Origin: Modestobacter sp. L9-4
Lineage (GTDB): Bacteria > Actinomycetota > Actinomycetes > Mycobacteriales > Geodermatophilaceae
DNA: 64,000 nucleotides
Assembly (NCBI RefSeq): GCF_019112525.1
Contig: NZ_CP077800.1
Location: forward strand, 434,001 to 498,000
Direction: 5' to 3'
This document shows, in pieces, positions 16,743 through 24,386 of the stretch; the stretch's first letter is position 1, and the number at the start of each line of letters is the position of its first letter. The notes beneath the pieces were generated by a model. The model did no database searches, was not told where the DNA came from, and worked only from the letters and a program-made list of their open reading frames with translations. Made by a program: the position numbers and the translations under genes.

Positions 16743-16819
16743 GGTGGGTCCTCTCCTCAGGGTGTGTGAGGAGGAGACCACCCGCGGAGGCCGAACTCAT
16801 CGCCCGTCCGCGCCGGTCG

Positions 16820-17419
16820 TCAGCCGACCTTGATCGCCGAGACGTCGAACTCGATCTGTACCCGGTCGCTGACCAGCACGCCGCCGGTCTCCAGCACCGC
16901 GTTCCAGGTCAGCTGCCAGTCGCTGCGCTTGATCGCCAGTGCGCCCTCGAAGCCCACCCGGGTGTTGCCGAACGGGTCCTGGGCCGAGCCGGTGAGGGTG
17001 AAGTCGATCGAGACCGACCGGGTGACGTCCTTGATGGTGAGGTCGCCGGTCACCCGGTAGACCTCGTCGTCGACCTGCTCGACCTCGGTGGAGGCGAAGC
17101 GCATCTCCGGGTACTGCTCGACGTCGAGGAAGTCCGCCGACCGCAGGTGCGCGTCGCGGTCGGGGGTGCCGGTGTCGATGCTGGCGGTGGCGATGCGCAG
17201 GTCGACGCTGCTGGCGATCGGGTGCGCGGTGTCCAGGTGCGCGGTGCCGGAGAACTCGGTGAAGGCACCGCGGACGGTGGTCACCATCGCGTGCCGGGCG
17301 CGGACGCCGATCCGGGTGTGTGCGACGTCGACCGTGTAGTCGCCGGTGACGTCGGCCAGGGCACTGGTGGCGGCGTCGAAGTCCGACACCTGTCCCTCGG
17401 CTGCACGGTGCTTGCCCAC
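16820..17419 (-). CDS. YceI-family lipocalin-like protein
   Basis: A 199-residue protein of the YceI family, which forms a lipocalin-like barrel binding isoprenoid or other amphiphilic molecules. Conserved blocks are TGDYTVDVAHTRIGVRARHAMVTTVRG at the N-terminus, DFLDVEQYPEMRF, VTGDLTIKDVTRSVSIDF and a final IEFDVSAIKV. No signal peptide is visible, so it is probably cytoplasmic, as for many actinobacterial members. GTG 17419 has AGGAG about 8 bases upstream. It is a single gene downstream of the transglycosylase gene on the same strand, 92 bases away. Confidence 0.92.
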   Translation of the reverse strand: MGKHRAAEGQVSDFDAATSALADVTGDYTVDVAHTRIGVRARHAMVTTVRGAFTEFSGTAHLDTAHPIASSVDLRIATASIDTGTPDRDAHLRSADFLDVEQYPEMRFASTEVEQVDDEVYRVTGDLTIKDVTRSVSIDFTLTGSAQDPFGNTRVGFEGALAIKRSDWQLTWNAVLETGGVLVSDRVQIEFDVSAIKVG

Positions 17420-17511
17420 GTTGTGCGCTCCTGTGGTCTGGGTGGTCGAACCGCTCGATACTGCCCGACCACCGCAGCGTCAGGAAGAGGGGGCCTCGTC
17501 CCGAGGTGGGG

Positions 17512-18522
17512 TCAGTACCAGCCGGTGGACTTCGAGTGCGACCAGGCGCCGCAGGGCGAACCGTAGCGGGAGTCGATGTAGACCAGGCCAGCGTCGATCT
17601 GCCGGTAGCCGTCGGAGGTCTTGGCGATCCCCGTGCTCTTCCAGGTCGAGTCGAGGAACTGCGGGATTCCGTAGGCGGTGCTGCGCGGGTTCTGGGCGCT
17701 GGGGTTCCAGCCGCTCTCCTTGCCCCACAGGTTCTCCAGGCAGCCGAACTCGCGGCTGTCACCGCCGAGCTGGTCCAGCGCGTAGTCCTGGAAGGAGCCC
17801 GACCGTCCCGAGGACGTGGCGGCCGGGGTGTCCGCGGCGGTGTCCTCGGCCGTGTCCGCGGCGGTCTCGGCCGCGGGGGCGCTCTTCTTCGACGACGACG
17901 TCGTCTTCTCGGCGGCTGCTGCCTTCGCGGCGGCGGCCTCCTCGGCTGCCGCCTTCGCGTCGGCCTCGGCCTTCGCGTCGGCCTCGGCCTTGGCCTGGGC
18001 CTCCTGGGCCGCCTTGGCCTCCTCCGCCGCCTTGGCCTCCTCCGCCGCCTTGGCCTCCTCCGCCGCCTTGGCCTCCTCCGCTGCCTTGGCCTCCTCCGCC
18101 GCCTTGGCGTCGAGCACGGCCTGGTCGGCGGCGGCCTGCACCTGGGCGGCGGCGGCCTGCTCGGCCTCGCGCTGGCTGCGGTTGCCGGCGAGCGCCTCGA
18201 GGCGCTGCCCGACCTGCCCCTGCGACACGGTCAGGTCGGCCTGCTGGGCGCTGAGCCCGAGCTGCGCCGCGACGCTCACCGGCTCGGCGGGCGCGTCGGC
18301 CAGGGCGTCGTGCTGACCGGCGGTGAGGACGCCGACCATGATCGCGCCGGCCGCGGCGACGGCGGCGTAGAGCGCGGGGCGGCGCAGCCCCGCGGGGCCC
18401 AGCCGCCGGTCGGTACGCGGCGCGACTGCCGGGGCGGCCAGCACGGCGGTGGCCGGGAGGTCGAGGACGTCGGTCGCGGGAGCCTGCTGGTCCTGGGCGC
18501 GCGCGGTGGTACGACGGGACAT
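17512..18522 (-). CDS. Lytic transglycosylase-like cell-wall hydrolase with KAAEEA coiled coil
   Basis: A 336-residue predicted membrane-anchored peptidoglycan hydrolase. Order: short cytoplasmic N-terminus, membrane helix/signal anchor (about 50-70, LYAAVAAAGAIMVGVLTAG), a long Ala/Glu/Lys coiled coil (about 110-215) containing KAAEEA repeats, an Ala/Thr/Ser linker and a C-terminal SLT-like domain (about 245-336). The probable catalytic Glu is in NLWGKESGWNP, followed by TAYGIPQFLDSTW. Two cysteines (FGCLEN and GSPCGAW) may form a disulfide. These domains cleave glycan strands during growth or spore/dormancy exit. A c-di-AMP riboswitch occupies the leader, so expression should respond to that nucleotide. 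Confidence 0.9.
   Translation of the reverse strand: MSRRTTARAQDQQAPATDVLDLPATAVLAAPAVAPRTDRRLGPAGLRRPALYAAVAAAGAIMVGVLTAGQHDALADAPAEPVSVAAQLGLSAQQADLTVSQGQVGQRLEALAGNRSQREAEQAAAAQVQAAADQAVLDAKAAEEAKAAEEAKAAEEAKAAEEAKAAEEAKAAQEAQAKAEADAKAEADAKAAAEEAAAAKAAAAEKTTSSSKKSAPAAETAADTAEDTAADTPAATSSGRSGSFQDYALDQLGGDSREFGCLENLWGKESGWNPSAQNPRSTAYGIPQFLDSTWKSTGIAKTSDGYRQIDAGLVYIDSRYGSPCGAWSHSKSTGWY
18008..18097. repeat. 18-bp tandem repeat inside the transglycosylase gene
   Basis: Five consecutive 18-bp units coding for the hexapeptide KAAEEA on the minus strand, almost identical in DNA, with degenerate copies on both sides. Copy number may vary between strains by slippage without shifting the frame. 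Confidence 0.85.
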
Positions 18523-18544
18523 CGAGGGGGTGGGCTCCGTTGGT

Positions 18545-18700
18545 CTTCCGCGGCCGCCTACCGGGTTAGCTGACGGATTCGGGCGGGAAGGCGCCCTACG
18601 CGCTCCGGGCGGGGAGGCCCGGAGCGAGATTCACCCCAGTGCTGCGGTGGGTCCCCGGATCGCCTGCGGACAGCGACTCGGCGGCATCCGGCGCGGGCTC
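18545..18700 (-). promoter_or_regulatory. c-di-AMP riboswitch (ydaO-yuaA type)
   Basis: The leader of the transglycosylase gene contains the conserved blocks of the ydaO-yuaA riboswitch in the right order on the minus strand: GGGGACCCACCG, then GGGGTGAATC (about 18632), and near the gene CCGAATCCG followed by CAGCTAACCCGGTAGGCGGC, ending at GGAAG about 20 bases from the start codon. Actinobacterial members of this class commonly precede cell-wall hydrolase genes (Rpf, NlpC/P60, SLT), and binding of c-di-AMP usually lowers expression. The 5' boundary is approximate. Confidence 0.87.
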
Positions 18701-18846
18701 CCCGGGTGGGGACCTGACGTCCGACCGGACTCGGCCAAGGTAGAGGCCGTGACGTGGCCGTGACAATCCCCGGCGGCAGATTTGTCGGGTTCTGCCACGT
18801 TTGACCAGGTCGCGCACGGGCCAGTGGGGCGCGTGTGACCGACGGC

Positions 18847-19494
18847 TCAGGGCAGTCGCCACACCGTCGTCCGCCGCATCTCACCCCCGTCGGCGTCCGG
18901 CACGTCGTACACGGCCTGGGAGAGCAGGCCCTCCTTGGGCACGTAGGCGCGCCCGGGGTCGCCGAGGAACACCGTGGCGCCGCGCAGCCAGGCGGTGCCC
19001 AGGAAGGGCAGCACGCGGGCGGTCATGTCCCGGTCGTAACAGACGTCCCCGGCCAGGACGACGTCCACCTCGGGCGGGTCCTCGCCCAGCACGTCGCCCA
19101 CGACCTCGACCCCGGTGACCCCGTTGAGCTCGGTGTTGAGTGCGATCGCGGTGTGCGAGTAGGGGTCGATGTCGCTGGCCACGACCGCGGTCGCCCCGGC
19201 GAGCAGCGCCGCGACGGCGACCAGCCCGCTGCCGGCGCCGAGGTCGAGCACGCGGCGCCCGGCGACGAGCTCGGGGTGGTCGAGCACGTGCCGGGCCAGC
19301 GCCTGCCCGCCGGGCCATGCGGCGGCCCAGAACGGCGGGTCCTGGCCGGCGCCGCCGCCCTCGGTCTCCATGGCCTCCCAGAGCGCGACGACGTCGTCGG
19401 CGACGAGCAGCTGCACCTCGGGCACCAGCGTGGGCCGGGCCGGCGTGGTGTGCGCCCGCAGGAACTCCGGCGAGACCTCGCGCGGCTCCGGCAT
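18847..19494 (-). CDS. Class I SAM-dependent methyltransferase (nicotinamide N-methylase/ETFB-lysine methyltransferase-like)
   Basis: A 215-residue methyltransferase. The SAM motif VLDLGAGSGLVAVAALLAGA (about 95-115) is followed by an acidic residue in ASDIDPYSHTAIALNTELNG, and by VVLAGDVCYDRDM, the post-II region typical of METTL20/nicotinamide N-methylase-like protein methyltransferases. An upstream FWAAAWPGGQALARHVLDH segment is also characteristic. The substrate may be a protein lysine (inference). A much longer frame reading through neighbouring genes is rejected; ATG 19494 gives the family's normal N-terminus and lies 5 bases after the stop of the universal stress gene, implying an operon. 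Confidence 0.88.
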   Translation of the reverse strand: MPEPREVSPEFLRAHTTPARPTLVPEVQLLVADDVVALWEAMETEGGGAGQDPPFWAAAWPGGQALARHVLDHPELVAGRRVLDLGAGSGLVAVAALLAGATAVVASDIDPYSHTAIALNTELNGVTGVEVVGDVLGEDPPEVDVVLAGDVCYDRDMTARVLPFLGTAWLRGATVFLGDPGRAYVPKEGLLSQAVYDVPDADGGEMRRTTVWRLP

Positions 19495-19499
19495 CCCGG

Positions 19500-20042
19500 T
19501 CAGTCCTCGCCGCCGTCGCGGACGACGGTCACCGCGCACGGGGCGTGCCGGGTGACCTGGTCGCTGACCGAGCCGAGCAGCAGCCCGGCGAAGCCGCCGC
19601 GGCCACGGGCCCCGACGACCAGCAGGTCCGCACCCTCCGCGGCCTCGATCAGCGCCTGCGCGGGCGCGGCGTGCACCACGTGACAGGTGACGCCGGCGGC
19701 GCGCTCGGCGCCCAGCAGCTCGGCGACGTCGGCCTCGAGGTCGGCCTGCACGGCGGCCTCGTAGTCGGTGATGGGCGGCACGAAGCCGGGCTCCCAGCTG
19801 GCCGGCTGCGGCGCGGTGGCGATCCGCCAGGCGCGCACGACGTGCAGCGGCCAGGACGCGCGCTCGGCCAGCGTGGCCGCCCAGACCAGCGCGTCGCGGG
19901 CGTGGTCGGAGCCGTCGTGGCCGACGACCACGCCACCGGCGACGACCGCCCGCGAGGAGACCGCCTCGTTGTCGGCGACGGTCAGCTCGGCGGCCGCCTC
20001 GTCCCGCTCGGCCTGGGGTCCAGCAGCTGCCTGCTCGCTCAC
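19500..20042 (-). CDS. Universal stress protein, UspA family
   Basis: A 180-residue single-domain Usp. The fold begins around residue 38 (GGVVVGHDGSDHARDALVWAA) and ends in the ATP-binding signature GARGRGGFAGLLLGSVSDQV followed by CAVTVVR, matching the G-2x-G-9x-G-S pattern of ATP-binding members. The first 35 residues are a flexible acidic extension. Such proteins accumulate under stress or starvation. GTG 20042 has AGGAGG 5 bases upstream. It is the first gene of a two-gene unit with the methyltransferase. Confidence 0.93.
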   Translation of the reverse strand: MSEQAAAGPQAERDEAAAELTVADNEAVSSRAVVAGGVVVGHDGSDHARDALVWAATLAERASWPLHVVRAWRIATAPQPASWEPGFVPPITDYEAAVQADLEADVAELLGAERAAGVTCHVVHAAPAQALIEAAEGADLLVVGARGRGGFAGLLLGSVSDQVTRHAPCAVTVVRDGGED

Positions 20043-20256
20043 GACGTCCTCCTGTGTCCGGTGCACCTGCCCGGCCGCTGCCGGACGCCAGGACGCCCTG
20101 GCCCGCACAGCCTGTCCTACCGCACCGACACCAGCGCCCGCAGGTGGTGGCGGCCGCGAAGATCACCTCGGATCGCGCGCGGGCCTCCGGTGCTCTTGAC
20201 TGGGGATCGACCGGCGGCAGCCCCTGCCGCCCGCACCGAGGAGGAGGACGAGGTCC

Positions 20257-20649
20257 ATGGAGCACTTCACCATCGCCACCGTCGCCGAGCAGAGCGCCGA
20301 CTTCCGGCGGGTCCTCTGGACCGGCGAGCACACCCAGCTCGTGATCATGACCATCCCCGTCGACGGCGAGATCGGCGAGGAGATCCACGAGGTCGACCAG
20401 ATCCTCACCTTCGTCAGCGGCACCGGCCAGGCGATCGTCAACGGCCAGAAGAAGAACGTGGCGCAGGGCGACCTGGTCGTCGTCCCGGCCGGCAAGAAGC
20501 ACAACTTCCTCAACACCGGCGTCAACCCGCTGGTGCTGTACACGGTCTACGGCCCGGCCGAGCACGCCCCCAAGGCCGTGCACAAGACCAAGGAGGAGGC
20601 CGACGCGCTCGAGGAGGCCGGCAAGGACGAGCCGCCGACCCAGGGCTGA
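20257..20649 (+). CDS. Cupin domain protein
   Basis: A 130-residue single-domain cupin. The two conserved motifs are visible: GEIGEEIHEVDQILTFVSGTGQ (about 37-58) and GDLVVVPAGKKHNFLNTG (about 71-88); one His and Glu of motif 1 and the His of motif 2 can bind a metal. The C-terminus is a Lys/Glu-rich helix. Actual activity is unknown. A strong GAGGAGGAGG sequence precedes the ATG. It lies 36 bases before the DyP peroxidase gene and is likely co-transcribed with it. Confidence 0.9.
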   Translation: MEHFTIATVAEQSADFRRVLWTGEHTQLVIMTIPVDGEIGEEIHEVDQILTFVSGTGQAIVNGQKKNVAQGDLVVVPAGKKHNFLNTGVNPLVLYTVYGPAEHAPKAVHKTKEEADALEEAGKDEPPTQG

Positions 20650-20685
20650 CGCGGGCGCCGGGAGCGGACAGGGCAGGCTGGTCGG

Positions 20686-21597
20686 GTGACCGCCCAGCCC
20701 GGCATCTTCGCCCTCGGCACCCCCGAGCACTGCTACCTCGAGCTCGACCTGGAGCCGGACCGCACGGGCGAGGAGCTCGTGCGGGCCGTCGCCGGCCTCA
20801 CCGGGCCGCTGTCCTCCGTCGGCGGGGTGAACGTCGTGGTGGGCTTCCGCCCCGAGCTGTGGGCGCAGGTCTCCCCCACCGACGCCCCCGCCGACGCGGC
20901 GAGCTGGACCGAGGACCTCGTCGGTGCCGGCGGCTACCGGATGCCGGCCACCCAGCACGACGCGTGGGTGTGGATCGCCGGCGGCGACCGGACGGCGGTG
21001 TTCGACAACGCCCGCCAGGTGCTCGCCGCGCTGGCCGGGGTGGCCGCCGTCGGCCGCGAGGTGACCGGCTGGCTGTACCGGCACGACCGCGACCTGACCG
21101 GGTTCGTCGACGGCACCGAGAACCCCTCGCTGCTCACCGCCGCCGAGGTGGCCGCCGTCCCCATGGGGGAACCGGGTGCCGGGGCGAGCATCGTGCTGTT
21201 CCAGGTGTGGCGGCACGACACCGCCGCCTGGGAGTCCCTCGGCGAGTACGGCCAGGAACGGATGATGGGCCGCACCAAGCCCGACAGCATCGAGATCCCC
21301 GACGACGAGCAGCTGCCCAGCGCCCACGTCGCCCGCACCACCGTCGAGGTGGACGGCGAGGAGAAGCAGATCTTCCGGCGCAACGTGGCCTACGGCGGCG
21401 TCACCGACCACGGGACGGCGTTCGTCGGCTTCGCCCGCGACCAGTGGCGGATGACCGAGATGCTGCGCCGCATGGCCGGGGCCGCCGACGGCATCCGGGA
21501 CGGGCTCACCGGCTTCCTCACCCCGCTCACCGGGGCGTACTACACCTGCCCGGCGATGGACGCCCTCGCCCGATTCGCCCCACCCGACGAGGACTGA
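20686..21597 (+). CDS. DyP-type heme peroxidase
   Basis: A 303-residue dye-decolorizing peroxidase, closest in length and motifs to the YfeX-like cytoplasmic group. The GXXDG signature is GFVDGTENP with distal Asp142; the proximal heme ligand is His214 (LPSAHVART), and distal Arg231/232 lies in IFRRNVAYGG. There is no Tat or Sec signal. These enzymes use hydrogen peroxide to oxidise dyes and probably porphyrinogens or other small molecules. GTG 20686 gives the family's normal length; the ribosome-binding site is weak. The gene sits between a cupin gene and a zinc-ribbon microprotein gene. No encapsulin-targeting tail or encapsulin gene is visible. Confidence 0.94.
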   Translation: MTAQPGIFALGTPEHCYLELDLEPDRTGEELVRAVAGLTGPLSSVGGVNVVVGFRPELWAQVSPTDAPADAASWTEDLVGAGGYRMPATQHDAWVWIAGGDRTAVFDNARQVLAALAGVAAVGREVTGWLYRHDRDLTGFVDGTENPSLLTAAEVAAVPMGEPGAGASIVLFQVWRHDTAAWESLGEYGQERMMGRTKPDSIEIPDDEQLPSAHVARTTVEVDGEEKQIFRRNVAYGGVTDHGTAFVGFARDQWRMTEMLRRMAGAADGIRDGLTGFLTPLTGAYYTCPAMDALARFAPPDED

Positions 21598-21606
21598 CCT
21601 CTCGCC

Positions 21607-21741
21607 GTGGAGCCGTCGCCTCCCTCTCGGGACCCCGAGGGCGGTGACCCGGCCTGCTGGCTGGACCGGGTGTGCCCGGCGTGCGGGCGGCTGACCGAGC
21701 CGACCCCGGACGGACGCTGCCCGGTGTGCGGCCGCGAGTAG
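21607..21741 (+). CDS. 44-residue double-CxxC zinc-ribbon protein
   Basis: A small frame starting at GTG 21607, nine bases after the DyP stop. It contains two CPxCG knuckles, CPACGRL and CPVCGRE, 16 residues apart, with an additional Cys-Trp just upstream (ACWLDRVCPACG). The spacing fits a single four-cysteine zinc ribbon. GAGGA lies about 14 bases before the GTG, partly in the peroxidase stop region, so it may be translationally coupled to dyp. Small zinc-ribbon proteins of this shape are common in actinobacteria; function is unknown. It is too short for usual gene callers but the cysteine pattern makes chance unlikely. Confidence 0.65.
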   Translation: MEPSPPSRDPEGGDPACWLDRVCPACGRLTEPTPDGRCPVCGRE

Positions 21742-21865
21742 GAGCGCGACTGACGAGCTGACGTCCAGCCAGGTGCCGTCCCGCCAGGTGGCGTCCAGCT
21801 CGGCGGCAGAGACTGGGGCGGCAGCAGCCGGCCCGCGGCTGCGGACCCGGCCGAGGAGTGCACCC

Positions 21866-23602
21866 ATGCCGAACCCCACCGTCGCCGAACAGCTCGTCCA
21901 GATGCTCCGGGACGCCGGGGTCGAGCGGATCTACGGCGTCGTCGGCGACAGCCTCAACCCGGTGGTCGACGCCGTCCGGCACACCGAGGGCATCGAGTGG
22001 GTGCACGTCAGCAACGAGGAGGGCGGCGCCTTCGCCGCGGCCGCCGAGGCGCAGGTGACCGGGAAGCTGGCCGTCTGCGCCGGGTCGTGCGGGCCGGGCA
22101 ACACCCACCTGCTGCAGGGCCTGTTCGACGCGCACCGCAGCGGTGCACCGGTGCTGGCGATCGCCTCCCACATCCAGTCCCAGGAGATCGGGATGGCGTT
22201 CTTCCAGGAGACGCACCCCGAGCGGATGTTCCAGGAGTGCTCCTACTGGTGCGAGGTCGTCACGCCGAAGCAGATGCCGCACAACCTGCGGGTGGCGATC
22301 CAGACGGCGGTCGGCAAGCGCGGGGTGTCCGTCGTCGTCCTGCCCGGTGACCTGGCGGCGGAGGAGTCCGGCGGGCCCACGGTGCCCAGCGCGATGGTGA
22401 CCGAGCCGTCGCCGGTGCGGCCGCACCCGGCGCAGGTGCAGGCCCTGGCGGACGCGATCAACGCCGCCGGGACGGTGACGCTGTTCGCCGGCGCCGGCTG
22501 CAAGGACGCGCACGACGACGTCATGGCGCTGGCCGGGCACGTGCTGGCGCCGGTCGGGCACGCACTGGGTGGCAAGGAGTGGATCCAGTACGACAACCCC
22601 TACGACGTGGGGATGAACGGGCTGCTGGGCTACGGCGCCGCGCACAAGGCGACCCACGAGGCGGACCTGCTGGTGCTGCTGGGCACCGACTTCCCCTACG
22701 TCAACTTCCTGCCGCAGAAGAGGACGGCTCAGGTGGACGCCGACGCCTCGCACCTGGGCCGGCGCACCCCGCTGGAGGTCGCCGTCCACGGGGACGTCGG
22801 GGAGACGATCCGCGCGCTGCTGCCGCTGCTGGAGCGGCGGACCGACCGGACGTTCCTCGACGGGATGCTGCGCGACCACGCGCACGCGCTGGAGAAGGTG
22901 GTCGGCGCCTACACCCACGAGGTGGAGCGGATGCGGCCGATCCACCCCGAGTACGTGGCCGCGCAGCTGGACGACCTGGCCGCCGACGACGCCGTGTTCA
23001 CCGTCGACACCGGCATGTGCAACGTGTGGGCGGCGCGCTACCTCACGCCGAACGGGCGCCGGCGGGTGATCGGTTCGTTCCGGCACGGCTCGATGGCCAA
23101 CGCGCTGCCGCACGCGGTGGGCGCGCAGTTCGCCGACCGGGGCCGACAGGTGGTCTCGATGAGCGGGGACGGCGGGCTGGCGATGCTGCTCGGCGAGCTG
23201 ATCACGGTGCGGCTGCACCGGCTGCCGGTGAAGATCGTGCTGTTCAACAACGCCTCGCTCGGCATGGTGAAGCTGGAGATGCTGGTCGACGGCATCCCGG
23301 ACTTCGAGACCGACCACGAGCCGACGGACTTCGCCGCGATCGCGGCGGCCGTGGGCATCCCGTCCTACCGGGTGGAGGACCCGGCGCGGGTGCGGGAGAC
23401 CCTGCAGCGCGGGCTGGCGCAGCCGGGGCCGGTGCTGATGGAGTTCGTGACCGACGCCAACGCGCTGTCGATCCCGCCGGCCATCACCGGCGAGCAGATC
23501 CGCGGCTTCGCGACGTCGGCGACCAAGATGGTGCTCGGCGGCGGGGTCGGCAAGATGATCGACCTGGCGCGGGCGAACCTGCGCAACGTCCCGCGTCCGT
23601 GA
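21866..23602 (+). CDS. poxB: Pyruvate dehydrogenase (quinone) / pyruvate oxidase, ThDP-dependent
   Basis: A 578-residue thiamine diphosphate/FAD enzyme of the PoxB type, which decarboxylates pyruvate to acetate and passes electrons to quinone. The N-terminal catalytic Glu is in VSNEEGGAFAAAAEA (about residue 50), followed by GSCGPGNTHLLQGLFDAH. The ThDP motif is SGDGGLAMLLGELITVRLH ending in LFNN (about 430-460). The C-terminal region ALSIPPAITGEQIRGFA is typical and, in E. coli PoxB, mediates membrane binding. GAGGAG lies 8 bases before the ATG. Its product, acetate, could feed the CoA-transferase encoded at 2.7 kb (inference). The stop is directly followed by a 29-bp tandem array. Confidence 0.93.
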   Translation: MPNPTVAEQLVQMLRDAGVERIYGVVGDSLNPVVDAVRHTEGIEWVHVSNEEGGAFAAAAEAQVTGKLAVCAGSCGPGNTHLLQGLFDAHRSGAPVLAIASHIQSQEIGMAFFQETHPERMFQECSYWCEVVTPKQMPHNLRVAIQTAVGKRGVSVVVLPGDLAAEESGGPTVPSAMVTEPSPVRPHPAQVQALADAINAAGTVTLFAGAGCKDAHDDVMALAGHVLAPVGHALGGKEWIQYDNPYDVGMNGLLGYGAAHKATHEADLLVLLGTDFPYVNFLPQKRTAQVDADASHLGRRTPLEVAVHGDVGETIRALLPLLERRTDRTFLDGMLRDHAHALEKVVGAYTHEVERMRPIHPEYVAAQLDDLAADDAVFTVDTGMCNVWAARYLTPNGRRRVIGSFRHGSMANALPHAVGAQFADRGRQVVSMSGDGGLAMLLGELITVRLHRLPVKIVLFNNASLGMVKLEMLVDGIPDFETDHEPTDFAAIAAAVGIPSYRVEDPARVRETLQRGLAQPGPVLMEFVTDANALSIPPAITGEQIRGFATSATKMVLGGGVGKMIDLARANLRNVPRP

Positions 23603-23604
23603 CC

Positions 23605-23812
23605 GGTCGCAGCCCGGCTGGGCGGACGCGATGGGCCGCAGACCGGCTGGGCGACCGTGACGGGTCGCAGCCCGGCTGGGCGGACGCGATGGGCCGCAGA
23701 CCGGCTGGGCGACCGTGACGGGTCGCAGCCCGGCTGGGCGACCGTGACGGGTCGCAGACCGGCTGGGCGACCGTGACGGGCCGCAGACCGGCTGGGTGCC
23801 CGTGACGGGCCG
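23605..23812. repeat. 29-bp tandem repeat array directly after poxB
   Basis: Seven consecutive units with exact 29-bp periodicity; the block CCGGCTGGG starts at 23614, 23643, 23672, 23701, 23730, 23759 and 23788. Two alternating variants exist, one carrying GGACGCGATGGGCCG and the other GACCGTGACGGGTCG. The second variant resembles the poxB stop region itself (CGTGACCGGTCGCAG), so the array may have grown from the gene's 3' end. No spacers are present, so it is not CRISPR. Confidence 0.92.
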
Positions 23813-23873
23813 TGCGGCGGCCGGGGCGGGCGACCTGTCCGACCCTGCACGGGCAGGGTGGACGGCAGGTGCG

Positions 23874-24254
23874 TCAGGCGGCGGAGCTGGTGCGCACGGA
23901 GCCGTACCAACTGGTCAGCAGCTCACTGCGGACCGCGGCGGGCAGCGCACCCCACCGCAGCAGTGCGGCCCGGGCGGGCAGCGTGCTGGCGGCGGCGAGC
24001 TGACCCAGCTCACGCACCCGCTCGGGGCGGGGCGTGAACGGACTGCGGTCGTGCAGTCCGCTGGCCAGGTGGGTGTCGAAGGCGGCGAGGATGTCGGCCT
24101 GGTGCGCCGAGTCGAACCACTGGGGGCTCCGCGGCGAGCTCTCCACGGTGTGGGAACGGATCACGAGCACCTCATCGGCAGACCACGGCCCACCCGTGAC
24201 GTCGTCGTGGGACCACCCGAGGCGATGTCCTCGTCGGCGCGGGCGAGTGGTCAT
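23874..24254 (-). CDS. Hypothetical protein
   Basis: A 126-residue frame with no family I recognise. The C-terminal 85 residues (HQADILAAFDTHLASGLHDR and RVRELGQLAAASTLPARAAL) look like a helical soluble domain; the N-terminus is Arg/His-rich and less convincing, so translation may begin at an internal GTG. No signal peptide or membrane helix. It lies between the tandem array and the DUF222-HNH gene, on the same strand as the latter, with 132 bases between them in which I see nothing else. Real gene probable but not certain. Confidence 0.55.
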   Translation of the reverse strand: MTTRPRRRGHRLGWSHDDVTGGPWSADEVLVIRSHTVESSPRSPQWFDSAHQADILAAFDTHLASGLHDRSPFTPRPERVRELGQLAAASTLPARAALLRWGALPAAVRSELLTSWYGSVRTSSAA

Positions 24255-24386
24255 CGGCGCGGGTGAGTGGTCGGCGGCGCGTGCGCAGCCTGCCCCGCCG
24301 ACCGCCCGGCGCCGGGGGCGCGCCCTGCGGCACCGACCGCGAGCAGCGGCGCACCTCGTCCGGTCGGCACCCCGCCTGCGTGGTGG

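Noticed and set aside
18847..21879. 1010-codon minus-strand frame
   Set aside because: Only its last 215 codons (methyltransferase) look like protein; the rest is antisense to the cupin and DyP genes and to part of the Usp region.
23605..23812. CRISPR array candidate
   Set aside because: Repeats are directly adjacent with no unique spacers and no cas genes are present; it is a plain tandem array.
23365..23910. 181-codon minus-strand frame through the tandem array
   Set aside because: Apparent repeated peptide only reflects the 29-bp DNA repeat read in shifting phases; it is also antisense to the poxB end.
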